Source: JAJPGZ01 sp041167105
GTDB taxonomy: Bacteria; Verrucomicrobiota; Verrucomicrobiia; Chthoniobacterales; UBA10450
Length of the DNA: 30,178 nt
Assembly (NCBI GenBank): GCA_041167105.1
Contig: JBEEGX010000044.1
Span: 1 to 30,178 of the forward strand
Direction of reading: 5' to 3'
Shown: piece by piece, positions 8,269 through 16,560 of the stretch
Numbering within the stretch: the stretch's first letter is position 1
Layout of the letters: every line of letters starts with the position of its first letter
Notes under the pieces: model-generated
Told to the model about the DNA's origin: nothing
What the model saw: the letters and a program-made list of their open reading frames with translations, nothing else
Databases searched by the model: none
Program-made: the position numbers and the translations under genes

Positions 8269-8910
8269 TTAGGGCGCGAGCCGCTCGATTGACCATTGTC
8301 GATCTTTTCCGCGCGTGTAGCGGAAGCGATCGTGCAGACGATTAGCCCGGCCTTGCCAGAATTCGAATGTGTCGGGCTTCAAACGGAAGCCGCCCCAATG
8401 CGGCGGAAGGGGGATCGGTTTTTTTTCGAAACGCTCGGTCAGCTCGGCGAGTTTCGCTTCGAGGACGCGGCGCCCATCGATGACTTCACTTTGGCGCGAA
8501 GCCCACGCGCCTAACTGGCTGCCGAGTGGCCGCGAGTGGAAATAACGCTCAGATTCTTCGTGCGAAGTTTTCTCGACCGGGCCGCTAATGCGAATTTGTC
8601 GATCTAACTCGATCCAGTAAAAGCCGAGCGCGGCGAATGGATTGGCCGCAAGCTGTTTTCCTTTGTCGCTCTCATAATTGGTGAAGAAGACAAAGCCGTC
8701 TTCTTCAAATCCTTTCAGCAAAACAATGCGCACGGATGGACGCGCGTTTTCATCCGCGGTGGCGAGCGCCATGGAGTTGACGTCGCGAATGCCGGCTTCA
8801 ACCGCGGCCGTGAACCAATTGGAAAATTGCGTGAATGGATTCGGATCGAGATCGCCGCGGCGCAATCCGCCCGGCGCGTGTTCGTAGCGAGGATCGCGCG
8901 GAGTATCCAT
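8269..8910 (-). CDS. pdxH: Pyridoxamine/pyridoxine 5'-phosphate oxidase
   Basis: 213 aa, the usual length of PdxH. This cytoplasmic FMN enzyme oxidises PNP or PMP to pyridoxal 5'-phosphate, the last step of vitamin B6 salvage. Matching segments are DPNPFTQFSNWF, MALATADENARPSVRIVLLKG, FFTNYESDKGKQLAANPFAAL, FYWIELDRQIRISG, ESERYFHSRPLGSQLGAWAS and PPHWGGFRLKPDTFEFWQG, followed by the typical end (RLHDRFRY...WSIERLAP). A word copy (8297) falls ten residues from the C-terminus, encoding KDRQ in a variable spot between conserved residues. The stop TAA is inside a GTTAGGG word. Confidence 0.95.
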   Translation of the reverse strand: MDTPRDPRYEHAPGGLRRGDLDPNPFTQFSNWFTAAVEAGIRDVNSMALATADENARPSVRIVLLKGFEEDGFVFFTNYESDKGKQLAANPFAALGFYWIELDRQIRISGPVEKTSHEESERYFHSRPLGSQLGAWASRQSEVIDGRRVLEAKLAELTERFEKKPIPLPPHWGGFRLKPDTFEFWQGRANRLHDRFRYTRGKDRQWSIERLAP

Positions 8911-8950
8911 TCAGAGCGCAACGATATGTGCGCGAATGAAGATGTCGATC

Positions 8951-10534
8951 TCAGCTGCGTTCGATGAGCGCGGTGAGCTGACGTTGAAGCGCGGCGTCCG
9001 CTTCGCTGTCATCGTCGTAGCCCCACACCACGAGCTCGAGCATTTGCGCGCCGAGATCGCGGCGGCCGCGCAGGGCTGAACGCACGCGACCGCGCGGACT
9101 CCAATCTTCTTCCGCGGCCGCGTTCGCATTGTCGTAGGAGGAACGCGCGTCCCAATAACAGTAGAAAACATGCAGCGGCGTGCCGTGATTCTCGAAACGG
9201 TACGATCGCACCGGAAGTTTCAGGCCGTTGATGTCGATCAAACGAATGCCGTCGTCTTTGCGAATGATCATGCCGCTGGCGGGCAGACAAATGTCGGGTC
9301 GATGAATCTTCACAAAGCGCGCGGCCGTTTGGCCGGGAAGCCAGCGAAAGAAATACATCATCCAACGATGCGCGTCGGACGTCTGCCATGATGCGCCGCC
9401 GCCATCGTTGTAATGGAGAAGGCCTTCGGCTTCGGGCGCGATCGGCACCGAGGCGTAACTATTTTCCGTTGTGGGCCAGCGCACAGTCCAACGCGATGCG
9501 GTAAAAGTGCTTTCGTTTTTGTGATACCAAAGTTGCACGCCGGCTTCGACGAGAAGGAACACGATGACGGCGGAAAACAAAAGTGTGGGCGAAAGTGCGG
9601 CGCGCGGAATGTCGTTGTCGATCTTGCGCGAGATAATTGGTTCGTACCCACGTCGCATGAAGATGCTGAGGAACCAAAGACCGAAAAGGCAGATCATCAG
9701 AATCGTTAGGCCGGCCGGATCGTGCCAGGCTTCGATGGCGCCGGCGCCGCGATGCGCGCCGATCCAAACGAGAATCGCAGTACGGCCGACGTTGCAAATG
9801 AAAGCGAGAACAGCTCCGGCCGCGATAAGGAGAATCCGTCGCGCGACGTTGAACGAGTAGAGATCGCCGAGAAAGAGCGAGATCATCAATGTCGCCTGAA
9901 GCGAGCGGACGCCGCTGCACGCTTCTTCGATGCCGATCAATCCGGAAGCGACTTCGATGACATTGCCGTGTTGCAGCGCGGGCACGCCGGCGAGATTGAG
10001 AAAGCTGACGTTGATGGCGGTAACGCCGCGCATGAGATTTTGAATAAGTGTCTGCTCGAAGACGGTGGGCCAGGGAACGGCGACGAGAAAAAACAAAAAC
10101 GGAAACGCGAAATATCGCACCCAGCTCGCGCCGCCGTGAAGATAAACGAGCAAGATCGACATCGTCACTCCAAGCAAAGCGAGCGCCCAACTGAGCAGAC
10201 GCCAATCGGGATTCGCTTCGGCGACAAAACGGATGGGCGCGAACGCGAGGACGCAGCTTACGAAGAGCAGCGCGCAAAGCCCTAACGAACGCGGCGTCTG
10301 CGCAGTCGGTCGGTCGGGCCAGCGTTTCCAAAGCAGGTAGAGCATGAGGAACGGAACGCTCCAGCCGTAGCCGTATTGCGGATTGAGGGACCAATCGGGT
10401 TTGAGCTGACGAACGATCTCGATCCAAATGAAGCCGAGCAAAAGCAGCGATGGCGCAAGCGAGCGCCAAGGCGAACGAGTGAGAGCCGGCCTAACGAGCT
10501 CGTCCGCCGCAATGCTTTGTTCCATCAGCGGCAT
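8951..10534 (-). CDS. Exosortase fused to EpsI-like C-terminal domain
   Basis: 527 aa from ATG 10534, with a second Met three residues later also possible. The N-terminal 300 residues form a multi-TM exosortase. Its proposed catalytic triad is visible: Cys in EEACSGVRS (about 206), Arg in NVGRT (about 251) and His in AWHDPAG (about 271). The remainder is a periplasmic EpsI/DUF3485-like domain (DICLPASGM, VFYCYWDARSS). Exosortases cleave and anchor PEP-CTERM proteins for transfer to the cell surface, and a matching substrate lies at 19521-20306. Fusion with EpsI is known in some exosortase subfamilies. Two word copies (9616, 10152) encode KID and MSIL at non-catalytic sites. A near-match, TGTCGATCTC, overlaps the 3' end. 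Confidence 0.9.
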   Translation of the reverse strand: MPLMEQSIAADELVRPALTRSPWRSLAPSLLLLGFIWIEIVRQLKPDWSLNPQYGYGWSVPFLMLYLLWKRWPDRPTAQTPRSLGLCALLFVSCVLAFAPIRFVAEANPDWRLLSWALALLGVTMSILLVYLHGGASWVRYFAFPFLFFLVAVPWPTVFEQTLIQNLMRGVTAINVSFLNLAGVPALQHGNVIEVASGLIGIEEACSGVRSLQATLMISLFLGDLYSFNVARRILLIAAGAVLAFICNVGRTAILVWIGAHRGAGAIEAWHDPAGLTILMICLFGLWFLSIFMRRGYEPIISRKIDNDIPRAALSPTLLFSAVIVFLLVEAGVQLWYHKNESTFTASRWTVRWPTTENSYASVPIAPEAEGLLHYNDGGGASWQTSDAHRWMMYFFRWLPGQTAARFVKIHRPDICLPASGMIIRKDDGIRLIDINGLKLPVRSYRFENHGTPLHVFYCYWDARSSYDNANAAAEEDWSPRGRVRSALRGRRDLGAQMLELVVWGYDDDSEADAALQRQLTALIERS

Positions 10535-10599
10535 AAAGTAGCGGAGTTCGAGCAGGATGCGAGCCGATGGCCGATGGGCGGCGGATTCCCAACCTGGCC

Positions 10600-10642
10600 A
10601 AAAAAAATCCGGCGCGAACTTCAAATGCGAGTTCGCGCCGGA
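10600..10642 (-). terminator. Rho-independent terminator of the Pro/Ser-repeat gene
   Basis: Perfect 13-bp inverted repeat (10608-10620 and 10630-10642) with a 9-base loop, followed on the minus strand by a run of eight T (10600-10607). It starts 17 bases beyond the stop of the 10659-11324 gene. This is the best terminator in the window. Confidence 0.92.
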
Positions 10643-10658
10643 TTTAGGAAGCGACGAA

Positions 10659-11324
10659 TTAGTGGTGTGATCCGCCGGGGCTCGCGCTCGGGATTGGATA
10701 GGGCGGGTGCGGCGAACCGCCTGGTGTTGCGCTCGGAATCACCTCCGGCGGATGTGGCGACCCGCCTGGCGTTGCACTCGGAATGGGCGACACAGCGTGG
10801 CTCGCGTCCGATTCGGCCTCGATTTCGTAGTCGTCATGCGCACCGGGGCTGGCGCTGGGAATCGGGTTCGGCTTGGGAGGGACGGTGCCTTGCGGCGTTG
10901 GGAAAGGCGAAGGAATGCCGTGTGGTGCTACACTTGGAATCGGGCTCACACCGCGACTCGGCGTTGCGCTGGGGACAACGCTCGGGCGATGGTCGGCACC
11001 GCGCGCACTTTGCGTCCAACTCGAGGAATCGCGCGTGTTCAACAATGTTCCCGCCGTATCCATGTGGCTCTTGGCGTCGGTTGCCGTCGCTTTGCCGAAC
11101 GCGCTGCCTTGGACGCCGGGATTCTTATCGCGGTTGAAGAAGTCTTTGTGTTCGTCTTTCGCCGTGCGCCCATATAACCCGGGATTGTCTTCCGAACTGA
11201 ATCCGGGGCCGCTGGCGTGTTGAGGATGGTGGCGATGGCCGTGGGAACCGGCGACCGCGTATCCGGCGATAACAGCTGTGCAAACGATGGTGCCAAGCGC
11301 TGTCCGAACGATATGTGATTTCAT
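10659..11324 (-). CDS. Secreted Pro/Ser-rich repeat protein
   Basis: 221 aa with a signal peptide (about residues 1-25). A His-rich stretch (SHGHRHHPQH) follows. The middle is polar (NPGLYGRTAKDEHKDFFNRDKNPG). From about residue 115 the protein is low-complexity, with units of the form (P)IPSATPGGSPHPP, at least three near-identical, plus degenerate units (VVPSATPSRG, IPSVAPHG, IPSASPGAH). It ends GGSHH. Such Pro/Ser/Gly repeats are usually extended linkers or wall/matrix segments, and the His could bind metal; function is unknown. The gene is monocistronic, with its own terminator. No AAGATCGACA word is present. The repeat units may vary in number between strains. Confidence 0.7.
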   Translation of the reverse strand: MKSHIVRTALGTIVCTAVIAGYAVAGSHGHRHHPQHASGPGFSSEDNPGLYGRTAKDEHKDFFNRDKNPGVQGSAFGKATATDAKSHMDTAGTLLNTRDSSSWTQSARGADHRPSVVPSATPSRGVSPIPSVAPHGIPSPFPTPQGTVPPKPNPIPSASPGAHDDYEIEAESDASHAVSPIPSATPGGSPHPPEVIPSATPGGSPHPPYPIPSASPGGSHH

Positions 11325-11467
11325 TGGTTGGATAATTTCAGGTACTTGAGCGAGCGCCGATTGTCTGAAATTCCATAATTGGCGTCAATAGGAATATTGG
11401 CTTCCAGGAGAACGTAGGACGTGCGCGGCCGAATCAACTCAGCAATTTCTGGTGAGCGAAGCTGCGC

Positions 11468-12070
11468 TTACGGCGCGGCGGCCGACTTTACCGCCGCCGG
11501 CTGCCATTCCCACGTGCCAATGCTGGCGCGAAATGCGCGATAGAGCGCATCGAAATCTGCTTTGCGCGCGCTGAATTTGAAAGTGATCTGATTGTTAGGC
11601 GTGATCGCGACGATAACGCCGCGTTGGAAAGTTTCGCCCATTAGCTTGTACGAAATGATGGTCTCAAGAGTGGGGTTATTGTTTAACGGCAGGGTATTTT
11701 GGTCCTGCTTGACCATAGCGGCCTCTTGATTGCCGACGGGCAATGCGGCCAGAGACTGTTGCGCCACGGACGCGGCGATGGCGGCATCAAACACGACCGG
11801 TTGATCCAGCGGTGCCGAGTCGATCTGCGCCTCGGCAAAAGTTTTGTCGTTAGGGGTAAGACGAAGACGATTGTCGATCAACGCGCATTTCCAACCGTTG
11901 GGCGGCCGGTAAGAGACGCCGCGGTCGCCATCCTGGAAGCGCAAGCGATGGTAAACGATGCCTTCACCGACGAATTCTTCGGCTGAGGCAGAGAACTGAA
12001 TCGCATTTCCGGCAAGAACGGCTTGAGCACCGAGCAAGAGGATGGCGATGAATTGGAGAGAAGCGCGCAT
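11468..12070 (-). CDS. Exported protein of the pilin operon, function unknown
   Basis: 200 aa from ATG 12070; the longer frame to 12235 has no signal and overlaps the PilX-like gene. The start gives a signal peptide (MRASLQFIAILLLGAQAVLA). The mature part is a small globular domain (RLRFQDGDRGVSYRPPNGWKC, LRLTPNDKTFAEAQID, FKFSARKADFDALYRAFRASI). I recognise no family. It is the last gene of the run PilV-like, PilW-like, PilX-like, this one, with a 14-base gap, so a pilus-assembly or surface role is inferred. A word copy (12077) lies in that gap, ending AAGATCGACATCTTCC just before the ATG. Confidence 0.65.
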   Translation of the reverse strand: MRASLQFIAILLLGAQAVLAGNAIQFSASAEEFVGEGIVYHRLRFQDGDRGVSYRPPNGWKCALIDNRLRLTPNDKTFAEAQIDSAPLDQPVVFDAAIAASVAQQSLAALPVGNQEAAMVKQDQNTLPLNNNPTLETIISYKLMGETFQRGVIVAITPNNQITFKFSARKADFDALYRAFRASIGTWEWQPAAVKSAAAP

Positions 12071-12084
12071 GGAAGATGTCGATC

Positions 12085-14136
12085 TTAGTAAACTTGGTAC
12101 CAGCGCTGTTGTTGCAGGTAAGCGGCGATTTGCAAATTGCCTGGCGGCGAGCCCGCGCCACTGAAGGTGGTGTCGTCGTAATACCACTTGTTCGTGGATG
12201 GCGCTTTGTAGACGGAAGTGCCCGAGCCGTCCCAATTGCCGATGCCGGTCTTGCTCTGGAACAATTCAGCCATGGAGCCGTAGTAGGTGAAGCTCTTGTT
12301 CGTCCAATCTTCGAGAAAGCGGATGAAGTTTTCGGCGCCGCCGCTGTAATTGCCACTACTGCTCGGCACGATGCCGCCGACGAGCGCAGCATTTATCGTT
12401 GTGTTCGTGGCGACACGGGTAGAGAGGGCATTGGCCGAAGTGGTATCTGACCATGCGCTCGAAAGGATGTTGACGGCGTCGCCCATGACAGCGGCGGGTT
12501 TCCTAGTGTAGCCGGTGGCGTCGGGATCGGTGTAGGTGCCGTTGTTGGACGGAATAGTGCCGGTGCCAGTGTTGTAATTGCCCTGGATGTAAATCGGGTT
12601 GGCCGAGGTAACGGTAAGACCGGCGGCGTTGTTGTTCGAGGAGTTGCCACTGGGCAGACTGGCACCATTGATCAGGCGAACGGCGCGTTCGGTGGTAGGC
12701 ACCGTGTTGCCCGCGCCGCCAATTTTCGATGTAATAGAGGTGCCGTTGGTGGTGGTGTCGGCGACGTAAAGCACACCATTAAATCCTTTGATCGTGCCGT
12801 TGTTCACCGCGGTCGTGATCTGACCGACGTCGATGTTAACGGTGCGCACATAGGTGCCTTCGCGCGCATCCCATAAGGCAATGTTTTTCGTGACGGCAGC
12901 GTTGAGTAACTGCGCGATCGCTTTGTCGTTGCCGCCGCTCGCGGTGCTGATGACGCTTCCGGCGGCGTTGTAATAGGTGACGTTGTTGCTCGAATCGACC
13001 AGGACCTTGATCCCGGCCTGATTGTACATACGAATACTCGCCAGCGGATCGGTCCCACTCACGGGAGTTTCGATTAGTTCGTGATAGCTGTCGTTATTTG
13101 TGCCGCTGTTGGTGTTGCTGAGGTTGAGGTCCCAACCGAAAGGTAAAAGTGCCGTTTCCTGCACCGGCGGAAGACCGGCAGCAAAGTTCGGCGCAGTGAT
13201 GCTACCGCTGTGGCTGCTGGTATCGTTAGGCGAGTAACCATTCATGTATTGGCCCGAGTAGCCGACCGTGCTCGTTGCAGTCACGTTGTTCGTGCTAATG
13301 TAGAGATTGGCGTTGGTGTGGACCGGACCGTTGATACTCAATGCGGTCGTCGGGTTGAGCTCCAAGTCGTCCACATAATACATGGCGTAGGTCCATGGGT
13401 TATCGAATTTCTTCTCGAAAACGCGCCGAACTTTCGCCGTCACGGTGCCAGTCATGGCCGGAATGCTGACGTCGACCGAGGCGAGATAATAGAAACTGTA
13501 TTGCCAATAGTTAGGACCATACGCGGCGGGCGGAGCCGAAGCGGGATTCATCTCGGCCCAACCGCTCGGCGGATTGGAGGTACCAGTCGGAATTCGCGCG
13601 CCTTTGCCTTTTTGCGTTTGATCAGCTTCAATCCAGGCCCGCTCACTGCCATCGGTTGATAGAGTCAACATCGGGTCAACCGCCTGGATGCGATATTGGG
13701 TGATGGAGTAACCGGGCACGTTTGGAAAGTCCGCGCTGGGACTGGGTAACGAAATAGGCACGGGCGTGGCCGCCGGGTTCATGTTGGGAATCGGTGACGG
13801 GGTGGGACAACTTCCGCCGTTGTAAGAACAGCCCACGCCTGGTTTATACAGATCGGTATAAAAGTAATTCGTGCCGACAAGCGACGCGTCGAGCGCTCCG
13901 ATGGTGGATGTCGTCCAGGTTTTGCGATAAATATTGCGCCAATTGGTGAACAGGTATTCGAGGTGACCGTCGCCAACTTCCAAGGCCAGGGCCGCCTTGC
14001 GGCTGCGGTCGGCCAATCGCGAAACGTGCTGCGTGTAACTCACCGCCGAGCCCAGCATCACGAGAATGGTCGCGACGACGGCGATGACGATGACGACAGT
14101 GCTGCCGCGTTCTTTATTGTCGATCTTGCGTGTCAT
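12085..14136 (-). CDS. Large PilX-like type IV pilin-related protein
   Basis: 683 aa. The N-terminus is MTRKIDNKERGSTVVIVIAV followed by a hydrophobic segment, like the PilX-type class III signal (short basic leader, Gly, then a TM helix), though the usual Glu5 is absent. The mature part is large, rich in Asn, Thr, Ser, Gly and Tyr, and beta-like. It has segments PVHTNANLYIST and PIYIQGNYN that are common in large pilin-associated proteins of Verrucomicrobia and Planctomycetes. It probably sits at a pilus tip or on the surface. It follows the PilW-like gene after 6 bases. The word at 14118 encodes KID in the leader peptide, and there are no further copies in this 2-kb gene. Confidence 0.68.
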   Translation of the reverse strand: MTRKIDNKERGSTVVIVIAVVATILVMLGSAVSYTQHVSRLADRSRKAALALEVGDGHLEYLFTNWRNIYRKTWTTSTIGALDASLVGTNYFYTDLYKPGVGCSYNGGSCPTPSPIPNMNPAATPVPISLPSPSADFPNVPGYSITQYRIQAVDPMLTLSTDGSERAWIEADQTQKGKGARIPTGTSNPPSGWAEMNPASAPPAAYGPNYWQYSFYYLASVDVSIPAMTGTVTAKVRRVFEKKFDNPWTYAMYYVDDLELNPTTALSINGPVHTNANLYISTNNVTATSTVGYSGQYMNGYSPNDTSSHSGSITAPNFAAGLPPVQETALLPFGWDLNLSNTNSGTNNDSYHELIETPVSGTDPLASIRMYNQAGIKVLVDSSNNVTYYNAAGSVISTASGGNDKAIAQLLNAAVTKNIALWDAREGTYVRTVNIDVGQITTAVNNGTIKGFNGVLYVADTTTNGTSITSKIGGAGNTVPTTERAVRLINGASLPSGNSSNNNAAGLTVTSANPIYIQGNYNTGTGTIPSNNGTYTDPDATGYTRKPAAVMGDAVNILSSAWSDTTSANALSTRVATNTTINAALVGGIVPSSSGNYSGGAENFIRFLEDWTNKSFTYYGSMAELFQSKTGIGNWDGSGTSVYKAPSTNKWYYDDTTFSGAGSPPGNLQIAAYLQQQRWYQVY

Positions 14137-14142
14137 AAAAAT

Positions 14143-15276
14143 TTATTGGTAGAGCGCGATGCGCGAGCGATAATCGATCTGCGTATTGAGCAGGGTAGCG
14201 GTGGCGAGATAACCGCGATTACTCGAGCTGGGATCGCGCGAAGTGAGTTTCACACCGACGTAACGTGAGTCGATGCTGCCGGTGAAACGATTGCCGGTAC
14301 CGTTTGCCGGATCCGTGGTGTAGCAAGCGTAGCTGCTGGTCGATTCATACCAAGAGCCGCTAGAGTTGGACACCAGCGGGATATAGAACGGCCGCGGATT
14401 GCTCACATAACGGGCCACGACCGCCTTGTCCTGCCAGTAAAGCGCATTGCTCGCATACCCTTGGACGTAAAGATGCACCTCGCCTCTCTCGTAACGATAT
14501 CGCTGGGCCGCGCCGCTCGTGTAAACCGTCGGCGTGATCGTGTATGCGCCCGTCGCGCTTGGCACGTATTCACCATTCGAGAGAGCAAAGCGCTCGTTGT
14601 CGCTGCTCGTGGCGGCGGCGGTGGTGATGGTGAACGGTCCGTTGCTATCGGGAAGGTAGGTGCCGTTCTTCACCAGATACATCATGCGGTTGGTGTAATA
14701 GGCGATCGAATACGTATTGGTCGTAGTTCCAAAAAGACTGGCCTTGTTAGCAATCAGATCTTCCCCGCCATTAGCGAGAAAAACGTTGTGGTGGCTTGCT
14801 TGCGTCGGCGTCGCTGTCACTTTGATGACGTCGTCTTCCACGCCGTAAAGCGGCGACACCAGGTGCATGCCTGGAGCGGGCGCCTCCGGAGTGTCCGGCG
14901 TCCCCCTGACCATGATTTTATTGTTAGCCGGATCTTTCCAGATGTACTGGGGACCCAGGCAGACGTTTTGGAACGACACGCCCGCAGCCATCGGTGCTAA
15001 TCCGGTCGCAGTCTGTGGCGTCGAACTGACGACGTTAAGATTTGTGTCGCGCAATTGCGGGATCGAAATCGAAGCATGGATATCTCGGGTGAGGCGGTTG
15101 ATACCGTCACGCGCTTCCTGGTGCGCGGAATTCACAGCCGTATTCTTCGCGTATAAAATCATTCCAGAATTGAGCACGGCGAAGAAAACCAAGCCGAGCA
15201 GGACGAGGACACCGCCGGCCACCATTAATTCCGCCAGGGTGTAACCGGCTACCGGATGTTGTCGCGGGAGTTTCAT
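14143..15276 (-). CDS. PilW-like minor pilin/pseudopilin
   Basis: 377 aa. Prepilin signature GYTLAELMVAGGVLVLLGLV: cleavage after Gly, Glu at +5 and a hydrophobic helix. The mature domain is long, with TRDIHASISIPQL typical of PilW-like proteins, then a Tyr/Asn/Thr-rich beta domain that includes two similar repeats (YLPDSNGPFTITT and YVPSATGAYTITP). It would be processed by a PilD-type peptidase, which is not in the window. Its start overlaps the end of the PilV-like gene by 4 bases (ATGA), indicating tight coupling. No AAGATCGACA word is inside. Confidence 0.78.
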   Translation of the reverse strand: MKLPRQHPVAGYTLAELMVAGGVLVLLGLVFFAVLNSGMILYAKNTAVNSAHQEARDGINRLTRDIHASISIPQLRDTNLNVVSSTPQTATGLAPMAAGVSFQNVCLGPQYIWKDPANNKIMVRGTPDTPEAPAPGMHLVSPLYGVEDDVIKVTATPTQASHHNVFLANGGEDLIANKASLFGTTTNTYSIAYYTNRMMYLVKNGTYLPDSNGPFTITTAAATSSDNERFALSNGEYVPSATGAYTITPTVYTSGAAQRYRYERGEVHLYVQGYASNALYWQDKAVVARYVSNPRPFYIPLVSNSSGSWYESTSSYACYTTDPANGTGNRFTGSIDSRYVGVKLTSRDPSSSNRGYLATATLLNTQIDYRSRIALYQ

Positions 15277-15770
15277 AAATCGGCTGTTCGTAATGTGTTG
15301 ATGGAAACTGCGTAGTTGGTATTTCGAAATGTGTAACTCACCGTCACCGTGGCGCGGCGCACGTTCAGATTGCTGGTCGCTCCTGCGTAGGTCATGGTGT
15401 AGCCGGCATCGGTAATACTCGTGGTCATCGTGCCGCTAACGGCCACGTTGCCGGTAATCGGGTCGCGATACACAAACACGTTCGGCGTTACCAGGGGTTG
15501 ATTGCCGCGCGTTGAGTCCAGGGCAAGCACAGCGGGAATTTTGCCATTCGCCGGATCGAACGGGCCTTTGGACAAAATGAGATCGATCTGATTTTGCGCG
15601 ACCGCCTGCGCTTCACTGTACAAGCGCGAGCTGATGCTGTAGGTGTTGACCGTATTGAAGCCGACGTAACAACCGGCGGACATGGTACCGAGCACCGCCA
15701 GCGCCAACACGATTTCCATCAAAGTGAAACCGGTCTTGGCGGCGCGTTGCGTTTTAGTGAGGAGCCTCAT
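15273..15770 (-). CDS. PilV-like minor pilin/pseudopilin
   Basis: 165 aa from ATG 15770; the longer frame to 15914 would read through word copies and a degenerate REP. The prepilin motif is TGFTLMEIVLALAVLGTMSA with Glu at +5. The rest is a short globular domain (YSEAQAVAQNQIDLILSKGPF, VTVSYTFRNTNYAVSINTLRTADL) like PilV/GspI-type minor pilins. It is the first gene of the pilin run. The two-component pair lies upstream on the same strand, separated by 110 bases. No word copies are in the gene. Confidence 0.8.
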   Translation of the reverse strand: MRLLTKTQRAAKTGFTLMEIVLALAVLGTMSAGCYVGFNTVNTYSISSRLYSEAQAVAQNQIDLILSKGPFDPANGKIPAVLALDSTRGNQPLVTPNVFVYRDPITGNVAVSGTMTTSITDAGYTMTYAGATSNLNVRRATVTVSYTFRNTNYAVSINTLRTADL

Positions 15771-15835
15771 AGAAATCTGGGTCTCACTTGAGCAGCCGCG
15801 ATACCATGGCCGCGCTACAACCCGCTCGATTTTCC

Positions 15836-15854
15836 TGTGGCGGAAACCGCTACA
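15836..15854 (-). repeat. Degenerate GTAG-type REP-like hairpin
   Basis: The minus strand reads TTGTAGCGG-TTT-CCGCCACA, an 8-bp stem with one mismatch (15836-15843 / 15847-15854). This resembles the heads of the GTAG elements at 450 and 25143. A second GTAGCG is found about 35 bases further along the minus strand. It abuts an AAGATCGACA word at 15854. This assignment is tentative. Confidence 0.4.
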
Positions 15855-15880
15855 AGATCGACATCGTGCAAGATCGACAA

Positions 15881-16558
15881 CTAACCCACCGCCGCTTCGT
15901 GTCCGCTCACCCACCGAATCGCTTCGTGAGTTAACGCCGCCGCGTTATCGAGATTCAGCTTCGTCTTAATCCGCGCCCGATAGGTATCCACCGTGCTCGC
16001 GCCGAGATTTAATCGCGCGCAAATGTCTCGCGTCGGACGGCCCTGCCCGATCATCTCGAACACCTCAAGTTCACGATCGGTCAACTGCGAGACACCCGCT
16101 TGGGGCGATGCGCCGGATGAAAAATTTTCCAGCACGCGCGACGACATCTGTTTGCCCAGGTAAACTTCACCACGCAATACCGTGCGGATGGCCGTCATCA
16201 ATTCCTTCGATGTCTCGTGTTTGGTGATGTAACCGCGGCCGCCCGCGCGCAGCACGCGCTCGGCGTAGAGCAATTCGTCGTGCATCGAGAGCACCAGCGC
16301 CGGCACATCGATCGCGCGCGCCTTCAGGTCCTTCAACAACTCCAAACCGCTGCGTCCTTTTAATGTGATATCGAGAATCACGATGTCCGGCGGATTCGTT
16401 TCGAGCGTGCGCAACGCGTCCGCAACGTTGTCGGCTTCGCCGCAAACGAACATGTCGGTCTCGCGATTGATCAGCTGCGTCACCTGCTCGCGAAACATCG
16501 GATGATCTTCAACGATGAACGCTGCGAATTTCCCCTCGTTAGGCCGGAGCGCTTCCAT
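15881..16558 (-). CDS. NarL/FixJ-type response regulator
   Basis: 225 aa from ATG 16558. The receiver domain (about residues 12-130) has the acidic pair in IVEDHP, the phospho-acceptor Asp63 in VILDITLKG, a Ser in ALVLSMHD and a Lys in YITKHE. The C-terminal LuxR-type HTH reads LTDRELEVFEMIGQGRPTRD, then ICARLNLGASTVDTYRARIK. It is a cytoplasmic DNA-binding regulator phosphorylated by the kinase encoded just upstream, with 2 bases between stop and start. Lying head-on to the pilin operon on the same strand, it is a candidate regulator of it, but no operator can be shown. Its last codons end one base short of a word copy (15870-15879). Confidence 0.92.
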   Translation of the reverse strand: MEALRPNEGKFAAFIVEDHPMFREQVTQLINRETDMFVCGEADNVADALRTLETNPPDIVILDITLKGRSGLELLKDLKARAIDVPALVLSMHDELLYAERVLRAGGRGYITKHETSKELMTAIRTVLRGEVYLGKQMSSRVLENFSSGASPQAGVSQLTDRELEVFEMIGQGRPTRDICARLNLGASTVDTYRARIKTKLNLDNAAALTHEAIRWVSGHEAAVG

Positions 16559-16560
16559 GG

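Noticed and set aside
9459..10469. 336-aa open frame inside the exosortase
   Set aside because: Arg/Ser-rich shadow in another frame of the same strand; the exosortase has catalytic residues and TM segments.
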